A stretch of 44,126 bases of DNA from Phycisphaerae bacterium (GTDB lineage: Bacteria > Planctomycetota > Phycisphaerae > Sedimentisphaerales > SM23-30): the NCBI GenBank assembly GCA_016342495.1, contig JAEIOG010000038.1, forward strand, positions 1 through 44,126, written 5' to 3'. Shown here in pieces: positions 8,407 through 17,763 of the stretch; position 1 is the first letter of the stretch, and every line of letters begins with the position of its first letter. The position numbers were made by a program, and so were the translations under genes. The notes under the pieces were generated by a model. The model worked only from the letters and a program-made list of their open reading frames with translations. It searched no databases and was not told where the DNA came from.

Positions 8407-8934
8407 ATGAAAAATAATAAGAGCAATCGTGGTTTTACCCTGGTAGAAATTATTGTCGTTATCGGTATTATTGGAATATTGACCGTAGCATTATCGAAGG
8501 TCGCTACCGTGGTTAAAACTAATGCTGAGATTAAATCCACCGAAGGACTTATCAGTCAACTGGTTGATGCCTTGCAGGCTTATGTGGACAATGACCCAAG
8601 TAAAAACAAAAATATCGATGGTGGTGGTTTTCCAGACCGCCATGAAATTAATCCTGAAGATAACGACGGTCAGTCATATACTGTGTATGTTGTTTGCATA
8701 CAAGGACTAAGCGGATGTCCACAAGCGCGTGAGGTTATAAATGCGATTGCCGATGAGTATAAAAAAAGTTATGTAGATCCAGCTGAACCACATGATATAA
8801 TTTATCTGGTAGATGCATGGGGCAAAGCTTTGAATTACAAGAAGGATGGTAGCGGCAATTTTCCGGTAATCAAATCTGCCGGGCCGGATATGGTTTTTGG
8901 CACTGCTGATGACATTGTAAGTTCGGAATTTTAG
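8407..8934 (+). CDS. GspG-like pseudopilin, tandem copy 1
   Basis: A prepilin with leader MKNNKSNRG and then FTLVEIIVVIGIIGIL (E+5 present). The frame is open further upstream (to 8314), but the start at 8407 is chosen because it gives a normal 9-residue leader and is preceded by GGAAG at about 8398-8402. The mature part contains a conserved helix (LVDALQAYVD) and ends SAGPDMVFGTADDIVSSEF, the Asp-rich motif probably involved in Ca binding as in GspG. It is 175 aa. It is clearly a paralogue of the next gene: both helices and both C-terminal motifs align, while the middle differs. Confidence 0.87.
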   Translation: MKNNKSNRGFTLVEIIVVIGIIGILTVALSKVATVVKTNAEIKSTEGLISQLVDALQAYVDNDPSKNKNIDGGGFPDRHEINPEDNDGQSYTVYVVCIQGLSGCPQAREVINAIADEYKKSYVDPAEPHDIIYLVDAWGKALNYKKDGSGNFPVIKSAGPDMVFGTADDIVSSEF

Positions 8935-8958
8935 TATAATTAATTGTTGAGGTCGCCT

Positions 8959-9459
8959 ATGACCCGAAAAAATAAAAAAGGTTTTACGCTCATCGAAATT
9001 ATCGTGGTGATAGCGATAATGGGCATTTTGATGGTGGCCTTGTCCAGAGTTGCCATCTCGATTAAGACCAAAACCCAAGTCAAGGCGACCGAAGCGGTGA
9101 TGAGACAGGTTATTGATGCCTTGCAGGCTTATGTTGATGGGCATTATGGTAAAAATACCGGTGAATTTGAATATCCTTATAGTTCTTATACCGGAGGCTA
9201 CAAACTGGATGGAAAGTTGGTAAGTGTTCCCAGAATCGTGCCATATCCAACAATAGATGCGTTCCCTGACAGTCGGCAAATATTGGATAGTATTTCTGAT
9301 GAATTTAAGAAGAAACAGAATATTATTGTTATTCTTGATGCCTGGAAAACACCATTGCTATATGAATTGCAAACAGATGGCAATTTTCCAACCCTCCGAT
9401 CGGCAGGCCCGGATATGATTTTTGGCACGGTTGATGATATAGTAAGTACCGATTTTTAA
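8959..9459 (+). CDS. GspG-like pseudopilin, tandem copy 2
   Basis: A prepilin with leader MTRKNKKG and then FTLIEIIVVIAIMGIL. An upstream TTG would extend the frame to 8944, but the ATG at 8959 has a TTGAGG ribosome site and a normal leader, so it is preferred. It is 166 aa. The IDALQAYVDGHYGKN helix and the end SAGPDMIFGTVDDIVSTDF match the preceding gene, which lies 24 bp upstream, so the two arose by tandem duplication. The three GspG-like proteins may be alternative or mixed major subunits of the filament. Confidence 0.87.
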   Translation: MTRKNKKGFTLIEIIVVIAIMGILMVALSRVAISIKTKTQVKATEAVMRQVIDALQAYVDGHYGKNTGEFEYPYSSYTGGYKLDGKLVSVPRIVPYPTIDAFPDSRQILDSISDEFKKKQNIIVILDAWKTPLLYELQTDGNFPTLRSAGPDMIFGTVDDIVSTDF

Positions 9460-9645
9460 CCTGAATATTCCCTTAATATGGTAAATAGATAAATTACAGC
9501 CTTAACCACTGGGCGAATTGACTGGACACTTGTAGAATTAAGCAGACAAAGAAGACGCCAGCGTCAAAACCTCTTGACTCCTTTGGTTTTGGAATCGAAG
9601 AGCGGCTTTAGCATAAATTTGACTTTTGGCGTGGCCATCGAAATT

Positions 9646-10527
9646 ATGAGAAAAATGATGAAAAACAACAGAAAATCAGGTTTTACGCTCGTTGAGCTGC
9701 TGGTGGTGGTCTCGATCATAGCCATTATGGTTGCGATAGCCCTGCCAACGTTGCCGGGCATGATCCGCAGCCAGAAGATGAGCTCCTCGCAGACGGCGAT
9801 CAAGGCGATACTGGCCAACGCCCAGGTACGGGCCGCAACCAGCCAAAAATATGCCGGTGTCCGCTTCCAGGCCAGTCCGCAAGGGCGGTTTTATGCCGTG
9901 CATCTGGAACAAGCTACTCAGACCAATAGGGATATTGATGGTAATGGCAGTGTAGATATTGATTTTTATTATATTGGTTCTGGCGGTTGGGAAAGTTTTT
10001 TACCCATGGTTCCAGTGCCAAACAGCAAACCTATCGCATTACCTGAGGGGATGGCGATGATGTCGATTGACATCGATAATTCCACAATTCCCGATGATAT
10101 GCTTATTAATTACGACCAGAGTGCGCCGCAATTCTATTGTCTTGAAAATTTTGAGACTTTTACCATTGTGTTTTCACCCAGTGGCCAGATTGTGACAAAG
10201 AAAGTTGGAGTTCTTTGGAGAAATGATAATGATGCTATTTTTGGCCCGGCAATAGATACAATAACAGCCGATGGACAAAAATCAGTTCGACTATTGTCAT
10301 ATGATAATTTTTTAATGGTTCCAAGTAATGTAAATAATAATGAAAATGAACCCTGGTGTTGGCCCGAAGACAGCACCACTGGTTTATATTTATATGAAAA
10401 GGATGCCCTGACCGAGACTGACCCGGATTTGCGTTATACTGATATTATCAGTCAGCATAAGTCCAATTTATCGGTTCAGCAGATGGTCTTTAATGTTTAT
10501 ACCGGCGCCGTTATCCGGGTCGATTAG
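9646..10527 (+). CDS. GspH/FimT-like minor pseudopilin
   Basis: A prepilin with leader MRKMMKNNRKSG and then FTLVELLVVVSIIAIMVAI. The H/FimT assignment rests on the segment after the helix (SSSQTAIKAILANAQVRAATSQ), typical of GspH. It is 294 aa from ATG 9646, against about 150-200 in classical GspH. The exact start is unsure: ATGs at 9655 and 9658 also give good leaders and no strong ribosome site favours one. The 5' quarter is GC-rich and G/C-ending in its codons, while the remainder is AT-rich, so the gene looks mosaic. GspH would sit at the pseudopilus tip with I, J and K. Confidence 0.83.
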   Translation: MRKMMKNNRKSGFTLVELLVVVSIIAIMVAIALPTLPGMIRSQKMSSSQTAIKAILANAQVRAATSQKYAGVRFQASPQGRFYAVHLEQATQTNRDIDGNGSVDIDFYYIGSGGWESFLPMVPVPNSKPIALPEGMAMMSIDIDNSTIPDDMLINYDQSAPQFYCLENFETFTIVFSPSGQIVTKKVGVLWRNDNDAIFGPAIDTITADGQKSVRLLSYDNFLMVPSNVNNNENEPWCWPEDSTTGLYLYEKDALTETDPDLRYTDIISQHKSNLSVQQMVFNVYTGAVIRVD

Positions 10528-10547
10528 GTAGGGTGGGCCACGGGCAC
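10527..10547 (+). repeat. REP-like short repeat
   Basis: GGTAGGGTGGGCCACGGGCAC, starting on the last base of the H-like gene's stop codon, resembles the arms of the inverted repeat at 12236-12364 (GGTAGGATGGGC...GCCCATGC). Its right half is degenerate. It is probably a diverged single copy of that family. Confidence 0.45.
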
Positions 10548-10605
10548 ACTGATTATGATTTAACAACATGAGCTGGATTTTTCTGGCTTGGTTTTGGAAA
10601 TAAAA

Positions 10606-12231
10606 ATGAGAAATTATAATAGACAAAATGGTTTTTCGATGATGGAGATACTCTTTGCGATCTTCATTTTGACCATGGGTATGGTTTTTGTGGCTACCCA
10701 GTTCCCCATCGGCTTGAACAACAGCAAAAAGGTCGCCGAAACCACCGTCAATGCCGCTGCCACCCACAATGCCGCGATCTTGTTTGAAAAAGAGATGGCA
10801 AGGGTAGGCGAAAGAGGGCGGGATTTGCGTAATGGCTATGGCACTATAACCGGAACTACTGATCTTGACAATGCAATGCTGGATGTTTATATGCCAGCGA
10901 CAATTCATTATATGCCACGTCCAAATGTTTATGCCGATAATGATACCCTGGTAGTTGATGATGTTGAATGGGTTTATGCAGTTGATGGAACCTCGGTTGA
11001 TGGAACTTCAAAGCCTTACTGGAATAATAATGATTGTAGATATTATTTGTTAAATAAGGGTGTAGGTGATGATGGCGAAGAGCTATCGATAAATACCGAT
11101 AATGAAAAGTCTAAACGTGACCATTATCGCCATCTTGATCCACCATTTTGGCAATATTCACCTTATTACCCAGATACTTCTAGTTTGCCATATTTGAGAA
11201 ATCTTAGTGATAATAAAGAAAGGTATAAGGCTTTAGAAGATGAAAGTGGTGCTAATGGTTATGTAGATAACTATCCTACTCCTAGTGGTGATAACTGGCC
11301 TGATAATTTTTCACCTTATACAATAGATTTTATTGGAGCAATAGGCAGTATTGTCGAGCCGCAGATAGACTATAGTGACCCTGAAATTGCATTGAAAACC
11401 AGAATGGCAGCAAAAGTTGGCGAAAATGATATTTCTTATTTATATAGCCATACCGCAATTGAGCGTATTGATTATCTTTATCCTGAAATATATAAAAAAG
11501 CACTGGAAAGCCGTTACAATATGGCGGCGTTTTATACTGATGATAAAATAGGTTATTTGAATAGTGGTGGCACATTTGTTATTGGTAACAACAATCCCCG
11601 CTATATGTATATCTTTACCTTACGTCAGAATACCAAACCTAATATTCGTTATGCTATTCAAGATCCAGAAAGTTTTGCTTTTGATTCTGCTAATCTGAAT
11701 TTTCCTATGCATACTGGTGCCCCTTTGGTTGCTCCAATCCCTTATGATGCTGGATACGACAGAATTTTTCCAGTACCGTGGCGGGTGTTCTTAGATGATT
11801 TTTCCCGTAAACATCCAACCGCATTTCCAGAAATGAGCACTGTTAATCAATATCGAGATTTTAATGACATCGATAGATTTGTTCATCCATGGAATGAATC
11901 ACAGAGTTTTTCTGTTGATGCCTCCATCGGTGAAATTTTAAGGGTTGGCTCAGTTATTATTGATGCTGATGTTGAAGATAGAGTGCCAGCGACAGCAGCT
12001 AACAAAGATATAAAAATTAGATCTGGCTCTGGCCAGGCCTATAAGATCACTGATCGTCAGCCTGATGGCGGTACAGATCGCTGGATTATTACCCTTGACC
12101 GTGTATTGGAAAATGACCTGGCCAGTTTTTGGGTTTTTCCGCCGGCGATTGTTCGCTTTGACGATGGCACTTATGAATTTGAAGATACCCAGCCGGTGAT
12201 AGATTATGTCAAGGTTCAGGTGGATTTCTAA
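10606..12231 (+). CDS. oversized GspI/PilV-like minor pseudopilin
   Basis: A prepilin with leader MRNYNRQNG and then FSMMEILFAIFILTMGMVFVATQFPIG (E+5 present). The F-x-M-x-E-x-L-x-A-x-x-I-L pattern is that of GspI/PilV proteins. The ATG at 10606 is chosen over the upstream TTG (10588) because TTGGAAATAAAA gives a ribosome site at proper distance. It is 541 aa, against about 120-180 for classical GspI or PilV. Residues after about 85 form a large region rich in Tyr, Asn and Asp with no family recognised. As in neighbouring genes, the first 200 bases are GC-rich and the middle AT-rich. It sits between the H- and J-like genes, as expected for I. Confidence 0.8.
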   Translation: MRNYNRQNGFSMMEILFAIFILTMGMVFVATQFPIGLNNSKKVAETTVNAAATHNAAILFEKEMARVGERGRDLRNGYGTITGTTDLDNAMLDVYMPATIHYMPRPNVYADNDTLVVDDVEWVYAVDGTSVDGTSKPYWNNNDCRYYLLNKGVGDDGEELSINTDNEKSKRDHYRHLDPPFWQYSPYYPDTSSLPYLRNLSDNKERYKALEDESGANGYVDNYPTPSGDNWPDNFSPYTIDFIGAIGSIVEPQIDYSDPEIALKTRMAAKVGENDISYLYSHTAIERIDYLYPEIYKKALESRYNMAAFYTDDKIGYLNSGGTFVIGNNNPRYMYIFTLRQNTKPNIRYAIQDPESFAFDSANLNFPMHTGAPLVAPIPYDAGYDRIFPVPWRVFLDDFSRKHPTAFPEMSTVNQYRDFNDIDRFVHPWNESQSFSVDASIGEILRVGSVIIDADVEDRVPATAANKDIKIRSGSGQAYKITDRQPDGGTDRWIITLDRVLENDLASFWVFPPAIVRFDDGTYEFEDTQPVIDYVKVQVDF

Positions 12232-12235
12232 ATTA

Positions 12236-12364
12236 GGTAGGATGGGCTATGCCCATGCGGTGATTTTTGAGCTGGTATGATCGCTCAACATGGTCAAAGC
12301 CCATCCTGCAAAGCTATTAAAAAGCATAAAGCATAAGTTCAGCATGGGCAGAGCCCATCCTACC
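12236..12364. repeat. REPIN-like inverted pair of palindromic repeats
   Basis: The left arm 12236-12258 and the right arm 12342-12364 are 23-bp inverted copies with one mismatch. Each arm contains its own small palindrome (ATGGGC-x-x-GCCCAT). A third, degenerate copy lies between them (12289-12309, same orientation as the right arm). Two REP units in inverted orientation bounding about 80 bp is the architecture known as a REPIN, usually mobilised in trans by a RAYT transposase. No such gene is in the window. The element fills nearly the whole gap between the I- and J-like genes. Confidence 0.7.
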
Positions 12365-12384
12365 GAGTTGATTGATATAGAGAA

Positions 12385-13587
12385 ATGAAAATGAAAATAA
12401 ATCATAAAAATAGAATATCCGGCGTTACGCTGATTGAATTGATGGTGGCTGTGGGCATTATGACTATGATGCTGGCTATCACTGGCATGGTTTTTAAAAG
12501 TGCCTCCGATGCCTCGGGCAAGGCCCTCAGTAATAATGACCTGATGCAGCAACGGCGGATTATCACCCAACAGCTGGATAAGGATTTTGCCGGTCTGCTT
12601 AATGATATGCCTTTTGCTATCAGTTTCCAGCGGGTAGCGATAGCCGACCCGACCCCCGATTATCCCCGCAGTGGCGATGAAACCTGGATTCGCCGCGATA
12701 AAATCGTTTTCTATACTAGTGGCGACCTGCAAAGTGTCGATGGTAATGTACAAGGTAATACCGCCAAGGTATTCTATGGCCTGATGGGCTATTTGGAAGA
12801 TTTGGGCGATTATTCAGGAAATACAACACCCAATGGCCAACTGGAAATGTTTGCTGATTACAGTGAACTTATTGGCTATCCGCCAAATATGATTAATACA
12901 GAAATTTTAGAAGATAATTATGATTATCATCCTATTGATAATCCTCAAGGAATCCCATATCCTCCTCGTGAGATAATGGTGCGCAATCAGTCTATTGTTT
13001 TACCGATTGAATATAATCCTATAATCACAGACCCGGGCTATTGTCTTAATTCTGCCCGGTTCCTGACATTGGAAGAATGTAAAGATACGGCATTATTAAC
13101 TCGTGATATGGATAATTATTATCTTGATACAACTTCTAGTCAACCGGTTTATGTCTTAAATTATGACCCCGATGTCATAGCCAACAGTAGCGGTGTTACA
13201 TCTTTATATTATGAGTGCATGACTAATCGCGACTTTATTAATAAACCTCTTGTCGAAGACCCTAGCATTATTAATTTGCAGCGGTTCTTAATGGGTAGCG
13301 ATGTTTCCAGTATTTCGATTCAGTATTCTAAAACTGACCCTGTTACAAAACAGACTACATGGTATCCTAATGATCACGATTTCATGCCCGCTGGTGCGAT
13401 GGGGGCGGTTTATTATTGGAATACAAATACCTCTGGTACTTTTCCCAGCCCCAACGGGGCCGACTGGATTCCTGGCGGCACTTTCCCGACCGAGTTAAAA
13501 TTTACCATAACCCTGCACGATCAGGATCGGCGGCATTTCCCGCAGGGTCAGACCTTCAGTTATATTGTCAAGTTGCCCCAGAGATAA
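12385..13587 (+). CDS. oversized GspJ-like minor pseudopilin
   Basis: A prepilin with leader MKMKINHKNRISG and then VTLIELMVAVGIMTMMLAI. E+5 is present and +1 is Val instead of Phe, which is seen in some J proteins. The following helix (SNNDLMQQRRIITQQLDKDF) and the closing beta-rich segment (PTELKFTITLHDQDRRHFPQGQTFSYIVKLPQ) are typical of GspJ ends. The 400-aa length is about twice the usual, from an AT-rich, Tyr/Pro/Asn-rich middle section (about residues 130-310). It is expected to form the tip complex with the I- and K-like proteins on either side. Confidence 0.82.
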   Translation: MKMKINHKNRISGVTLIELMVAVGIMTMMLAITGMVFKSASDASGKALSNNDLMQQRRIITQQLDKDFAGLLNDMPFAISFQRVAIADPTPDYPRSGDETWIRRDKIVFYTSGDLQSVDGNVQGNTAKVFYGLMGYLEDLGDYSGNTTPNGQLEMFADYSELIGYPPNMINTEILEDNYDYHPIDNPQGIPYPPREIMVRNQSIVLPIEYNPIITDPGYCLNSARFLTLEECKDTALLTRDMDNYYLDTTSSQPVYVLNYDPDVIANSSGVTSLYYECMTNRDFINKPLVEDPSIINLQRFLMGSDVSSISIQYSKTDPVTKQTTWYPNDHDFMPAGAMGAVYYWNTNTSGTFPSPNGADWIPGGTFPTELKFTITLHDQDRRHFPQGQTFSYIVKLPQR

Positions 13588-13653
13588 TTATAATAAATGA
13601 GAATGGACAAACGCTGTCGCTGTGCGGCAGATAAAAATAACAGGAATGAAAAG

Positions 13654-16600
13654 ATGAAAACGCATAAATCAAATCGAAAGATGATCGCCCAGCGTGGCTC
13701 GGCATTGCTTTTAGCGATGGTCATAACCATGATCCTCTTTGTGATGGGCTTTGCCTTTATGTCCGCCACCCGCGTCGATCAGGAAGCCGTTACCAAGGTC
13801 AATGACCGCAAGAGCCTCGATGTAGCCGTCGATGCCGTCATCGAAAAAATCTCCGATACGCTCGTTACCGATTTGTTTGATCAGGGTGGCACAGAAAATT
13901 CTGCCAATAAAAATAATTTCCTAGAAGGCAAAGCCGCCTATGACTATCCCGATGTTAATGATCAATGGCTGGCAAACCTGGAACCGGAGGAAACTACTTT
14001 TATTGATACATATAATTCCAAATCATATTTGTTGCCTTGGTGGAATCAGATAACAGATTTGTGGGGTAATTTTAGTGGTTCAGGTAGCGTAAGTGGGTAT
14101 TATGAAAGTTTGGGACGACCTGCGGATAGATTGAATTCTATCGGATCTGGTAATTATGGTATAGTTGGACCTTTTGTAGAGGCCAAAATTATTCCCGAAG
14201 ATCAGATAATCGATGAAGTGTTTTGGTATGATTCTACCGCATCATATTTGTATAGCCGATGGCGGGGAGCTCCTGCTGATGCTGACGGCGATGGCATTGC
14301 CGATTCCCGTTGGGATGTCGTCCCCGGCTTAACCGGCCCCCACGATGAAAGAATTTATGCCGCAGTCAGAATCATCGACAATGGCGGCATGATAAATATC
14401 AACACCGCATATCGCAATCCCGATGATGCTACTTTTTCAAATACAGGCACTGCCAAAGGCAAATGGGATGGCACCCAATTAGGCCATGTCAATCTTGGCG
14501 GCATAATGGCGGACGGCGATGTTACAAAAGGCCGTACCCCAGCCGACATCCAGTTGGGCCGCCGATATGGTGCTAAGGTTTATGATCCTTCCACCCTCAA
14601 AGACCAAGATGGCGATACCGCAGCTCTTAGCCTCAATGATATTGAACTTAGCTATTCCGAAGATATAAATAATGAAATGTATCTGGCTCGTCGCCTGTCA
14701 AAGCCGCATTGGTTTAATGAAACCACCGGCAACGGCTTTAATGCCTATTACTCGCCTTTTGATATGACAGATGAAATGGAATTGCGTAATAGACTGTTGC
14801 TGACCAGCAGTACATTTAACTCTGCTACTTCTACAGCATATCGCTATAAAAGAATATCGAATATCTGGCCCACAACATTTGATCCTTGGCCTGGGGCTGT
14901 TGGTGCAACGAATCCTTATGTTAGCAGTATAGGTGGGTGGTATGACAAAATGAAAGCTGATATCGATCAGGGTGGTACTTCTATCGGCAATTACAATCGT
15001 CGTCACTTAGCCACCACTTATAATGCTGATCGGGAAATTACCCCGAAAATCAGTGAAACCGATCTGGATAGCTTCTTTAAGGATGCCTGGTCGGGAAATG
15101 TGGCAAAGGGTGTACCTGGCCGTTTGACAATTTCTGGTTATGAAAAGTTACGGAACGGTACCCAACTGAAGGATATTCCAAATTCTGACAAAATCGAAAA
15201 AACCTATGGTGCAATTAATGTCCCTGAAATTCTCCAGCGAATTCAAGATAGAACTCGTGAATTCCTGAGTGATGGAACTACTAAAAATCCGAAATATGAA
15301 TCTAATACCACAACTCGCAAGAGTAAAAATGATGAAGACACAGCCATCATCGCCGCCGCTATCTGGCATAGCCTCTCTGGGGTAACTGAAGATAGTCCAC
15401 GGGATACTAAGGTTGGCGCCATTCTGGAACCATTGCCAATATTCCGTGGTAATGATGCAAATGTTAATGAACAAAATGAAATTAAACTCACCGAGATAAG
15501 CCGCAACACTGACAAACTAAGTTATTATCGGGAAGTGCTCGCTTGTCAGATGGCCGCCAACCTCATCGACCATTTCGATACCGATGATGAAGTGACTGAA
15601 TTTGTCGTTAATACCGGTGGCAATATCAATAAATTCTATGGCTTCGAATTCCGCAGCCCCAAACTGTTTATCGGCCAGGTCGTCTATTGCAGCTATCGCA
15701 CTGAAACCTATAATGATCCTGCTAAGGATCCTGCTGCTACAGATAGCAGTACAGAAGATGATACGACTCCGACAGATAAAACAGAATCTGATAAAGAATA
15801 TTATGCCATCGAGCTATATAACCCCGGTCCGGTCGATGTTGAACTGAAAGATTTTCAGCTGATAATCAGTAAAAATGAAGAGGGTAATGATCCCGATAAA
15901 AGCAAGATTGGTGAATTGAATTTTAATACCAAAACCATTCGTGTAGGCGAATCAGTTTTTATTACTAATGCCAAAGAATCTGAAATAGTCAGAGAGGGTG
16001 CAACTAGCAAGACCGGTATTTATGCTAAAGCTGGCGTTGAGTTTGTTCAACCTGATACTACCGACAGCAGGTATACCACAGGGTTTACTGTCGTTGGTGA
16101 TTTTCTGAATGATATTATGATTGAACTACAGCATAATGCCAGTGCTGATGGTACCCGTGGTAGCTATATTGTTGACCATATCGGCGCTGTCGAAGGTGGC
16201 CTCGGTAAGCTCAGCGACTTTGATATCGGTGATGAAGATGTCAAGGCTGTTAACAATAATACCCCCATGGAAAAATATGAACAACGTATAGTCCAGCATG
16301 ATACCGAACGTAAGTTTGTACGTCTGACCGGTTATGATAGCAAAGATGATGGCAAAACTACTAATGACAAGGAACCCGATGAAATCATTATGCCGGTCTG
16401 GGATAATGATGTTGATCCCGATATAAATAGAAGATGGGTTCCGTATGTCAAGGCCATTGATGAGTTGAAACTGGAAACTACTGGCAAAGAAATAAATCTG
16501 GATGGCACGAAAAAAATCCCAATCTTTGCCGAAGGCATCCGCAGTAACTACGGTAGCGACGGTAGTAAGAAAGGCTATTTTAGTGACACTGCTTCAGCAG

Positions 16601-17763
16601 ATTCAGCTACCGCCCAGACCTTAGATGATGCCTTTACCCATCAGCCTGATATTTATGATATTTTAACTTTTGGCACGATGGCTATCAGTGAAGATCGAGG
16701 TAACAGTACCTTTGATAAAAAGAAAATCAAGGTCTGCACTATCCCGGAATTCTGGCGCAGGCTTTCTGACACTACCGGTAGCAAGATTAGCGATAGCCGC
16801 GCTGGCAGGTTCTCGATGTATGACCCGAAATATCAGGGGATGATGAGTTACTTCTCAATTTTCAATCCGCGTAATGATGGCTTTGATTATAATAATAATG
16901 GTTTTATTGATAGCTATGAAGGTATTGACAATAATGGCGATGGCACAGCCAACGAAGAAGGTGAAGACCTCGTCTTTGGCCGTATCAATATCAACACAGC
17001 TCCATGGTATGTAATCGCCCAGCTGCCCTGGGTCCAGGATTTAGCGGCGGTTGATGCTTCAGGCTTATCTGGTGCTGAATATGAACTGGCCCGCTATCAG
17101 CTGGCCCGGGCAATCTGTGCCTATCGGGATAAGGATGCGATCTGGAATGGCAGCGACCTGCTGATCAATTATGGTGAACCAAAAAATGCAGGAGAAAGTG
17201 ATTGGACATCTTGGTTTAGCGGAAGTGACTCCGCTGATCGTAGAAAATCAACTCGTCAGTATATGATGGGGGTAGATAAAACCAAATGGGATGAAGACTT
17301 TAATGAAGATAAAGGTTTTAGCAGAATCCTGGAATTGTTAAATGTTACTTATGATCCAGATAAAATATCCTCAGATCGGCATTCATCATTGTCTAAAAAT
17401 GGCAATGATGAGACCATCCGTGAATTCGGCAGTATCGAACGCTATGGCCGCAATGAAGATAGTAGCGGCCCAATTAATGATAATGAAACCGAAGCTACTA
17501 TTACCAATAATGTAGCTTCTCATCCGTTTTATGATGAAACTGACAGTTTTGCCAACGATGACAAGGAAAAGGCCATCCTCTTTAAACGCATTAGTAATCT
17601 GGTAACGGTTCGCAGCGATGTCTTTACCGTTTATATTCTGGTTCGACTCGGGCAGGCTGGCCCGCAGAAACGCTATATAGCCGTCTTTGACCGCAGTAAC
17701 TGCACAGAACCCGACCATAAACCTAGAATGATGACAATGTACCAGGTACCCGATACCTACTAG
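13654..17763 (+). CDS. gspK: giant GspK-like pseudopilin with LTD-like insert
   Basis: A minor pseudopilin expected at the filament tip. From ATG 13654 (preceded by CAGGAATGAAAAG) it has leader ...AQRG, then SALLLAMVITMILFVMGFAF. The Glu at +5 is absent, as is normal for GspK. GRININTAPWYVIAQLPWV (about 1109-1127) is the V/I-N-x-NTAP helix-hairpin segment diagnostic of GspK. D-rich Ca-type loops are at about 209-217 (DADGDGIAD) and about 1077-1100 (YNNNGFID, DNNGDG), the second directly before the NTAP motif. About residues 715-800 (ELYNPGPVDVELKDFQLII ... GESVFIT) resemble a lamin-tail (LTD) domain. It is 1369 aa, against about 300-350 normally. It is the last gene of the cluster. An upstream in-frame ATG (13597) was rejected because it would give a long unusual leader. 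Confidence 0.85.
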   Translation: MKTHKSNRKMIAQRGSALLLAMVITMILFVMGFAFMSATRVDQEAVTKVNDRKSLDVAVDAVIEKISDTLVTDLFDQGGTENSANKNNFLEGKAAYDYPDVNDQWLANLEPEETTFIDTYNSKSYLLPWWNQITDLWGNFSGSGSVSGYYESLGRPADRLNSIGSGNYGIVGPFVEAKIIPEDQIIDEVFWYDSTASYLYSRWRGAPADADGDGIADSRWDVVPGLTGPHDERIYAAVRIIDNGGMININTAYRNPDDATFSNTGTAKGKWDGTQLGHVNLGGIMADGDVTKGRTPADIQLGRRYGAKVYDPSTLKDQDGDTAALSLNDIELSYSEDINNEMYLARRLSKPHWFNETTGNGFNAYYSPFDMTDEMELRNRLLLTSSTFNSATSTAYRYKRISNIWPTTFDPWPGAVGATNPYVSSIGGWYDKMKADIDQGGTSIGNYNRRHLATTYNADREITPKISETDLDSFFKDAWSGNVAKGVPGRLTISGYEKLRNGTQLKDIPNSDKIEKTYGAINVPEILQRIQDRTREFLSDGTTKNPKYESNTTTRKSKNDEDTAIIAAAIWHSLSGVTEDSPRDTKVGAILEPLPIFRGNDANVNEQNEIKLTEISRNTDKLSYYREVLACQMAANLIDHFDTDDEVTEFVVNTGGNINKFYGFEFRSPKLFIGQVVYCSYRTETYNDPAKDPAATDSSTEDDTTPTDKTESDKEYYAIELYNPGPVDVELKDFQLIISKNEEGNDPDKSKIGELNFNTKTIRVGESVFITNAKESEIVREGATSKTGIYAKAGVEFVQPDTTDSRYTTGFTVVGDFLNDIMIELQHNASADGTRGSYIVDHIGAVEGGLGKLSDFDIGDEDVKAVNNNTPMEKYEQRIVQHDTERKFVRLTGYDSKDDGKTTNDKEPDEIIMPVWDNDVDPDINRRWVPYVKAIDELKLETTGKEINLDGTKKIPIFAEGIRSNYGSDGSKKGYFSDTASADSATAQTLDDAFTHQPDIYDILTFGTMAISEDRGNSTFDKKKIKVCTIPEFWRRLSDTTGSKISDSRAGRFSMYDPKYQGMMSYFSIFNPRNDGFDYNNNGFIDSYEGIDNNGDGTANEEGEDLVFGRININTAPWYVIAQLPWVQDLAAVDASGLSGAEYELARYQLARAICAYRDKDAIWNGSDLLINYGEPKNAGESDWTSWFSGSDSADRRKSTRQYMMGVDKTKWDEDFNEDKGFSRILELLNVTYDPDKISSDRHSSLSKNGNDETIREFGSIERYGRNEDSSGPINDNETEATITNNVASHPFYDETDSFANDDKEKAILFKRISNLVTVRSDVFTVYILVRLGQAGPQKRYIAVFDRSNCTEPDHKPRMMTMYQVPDTY

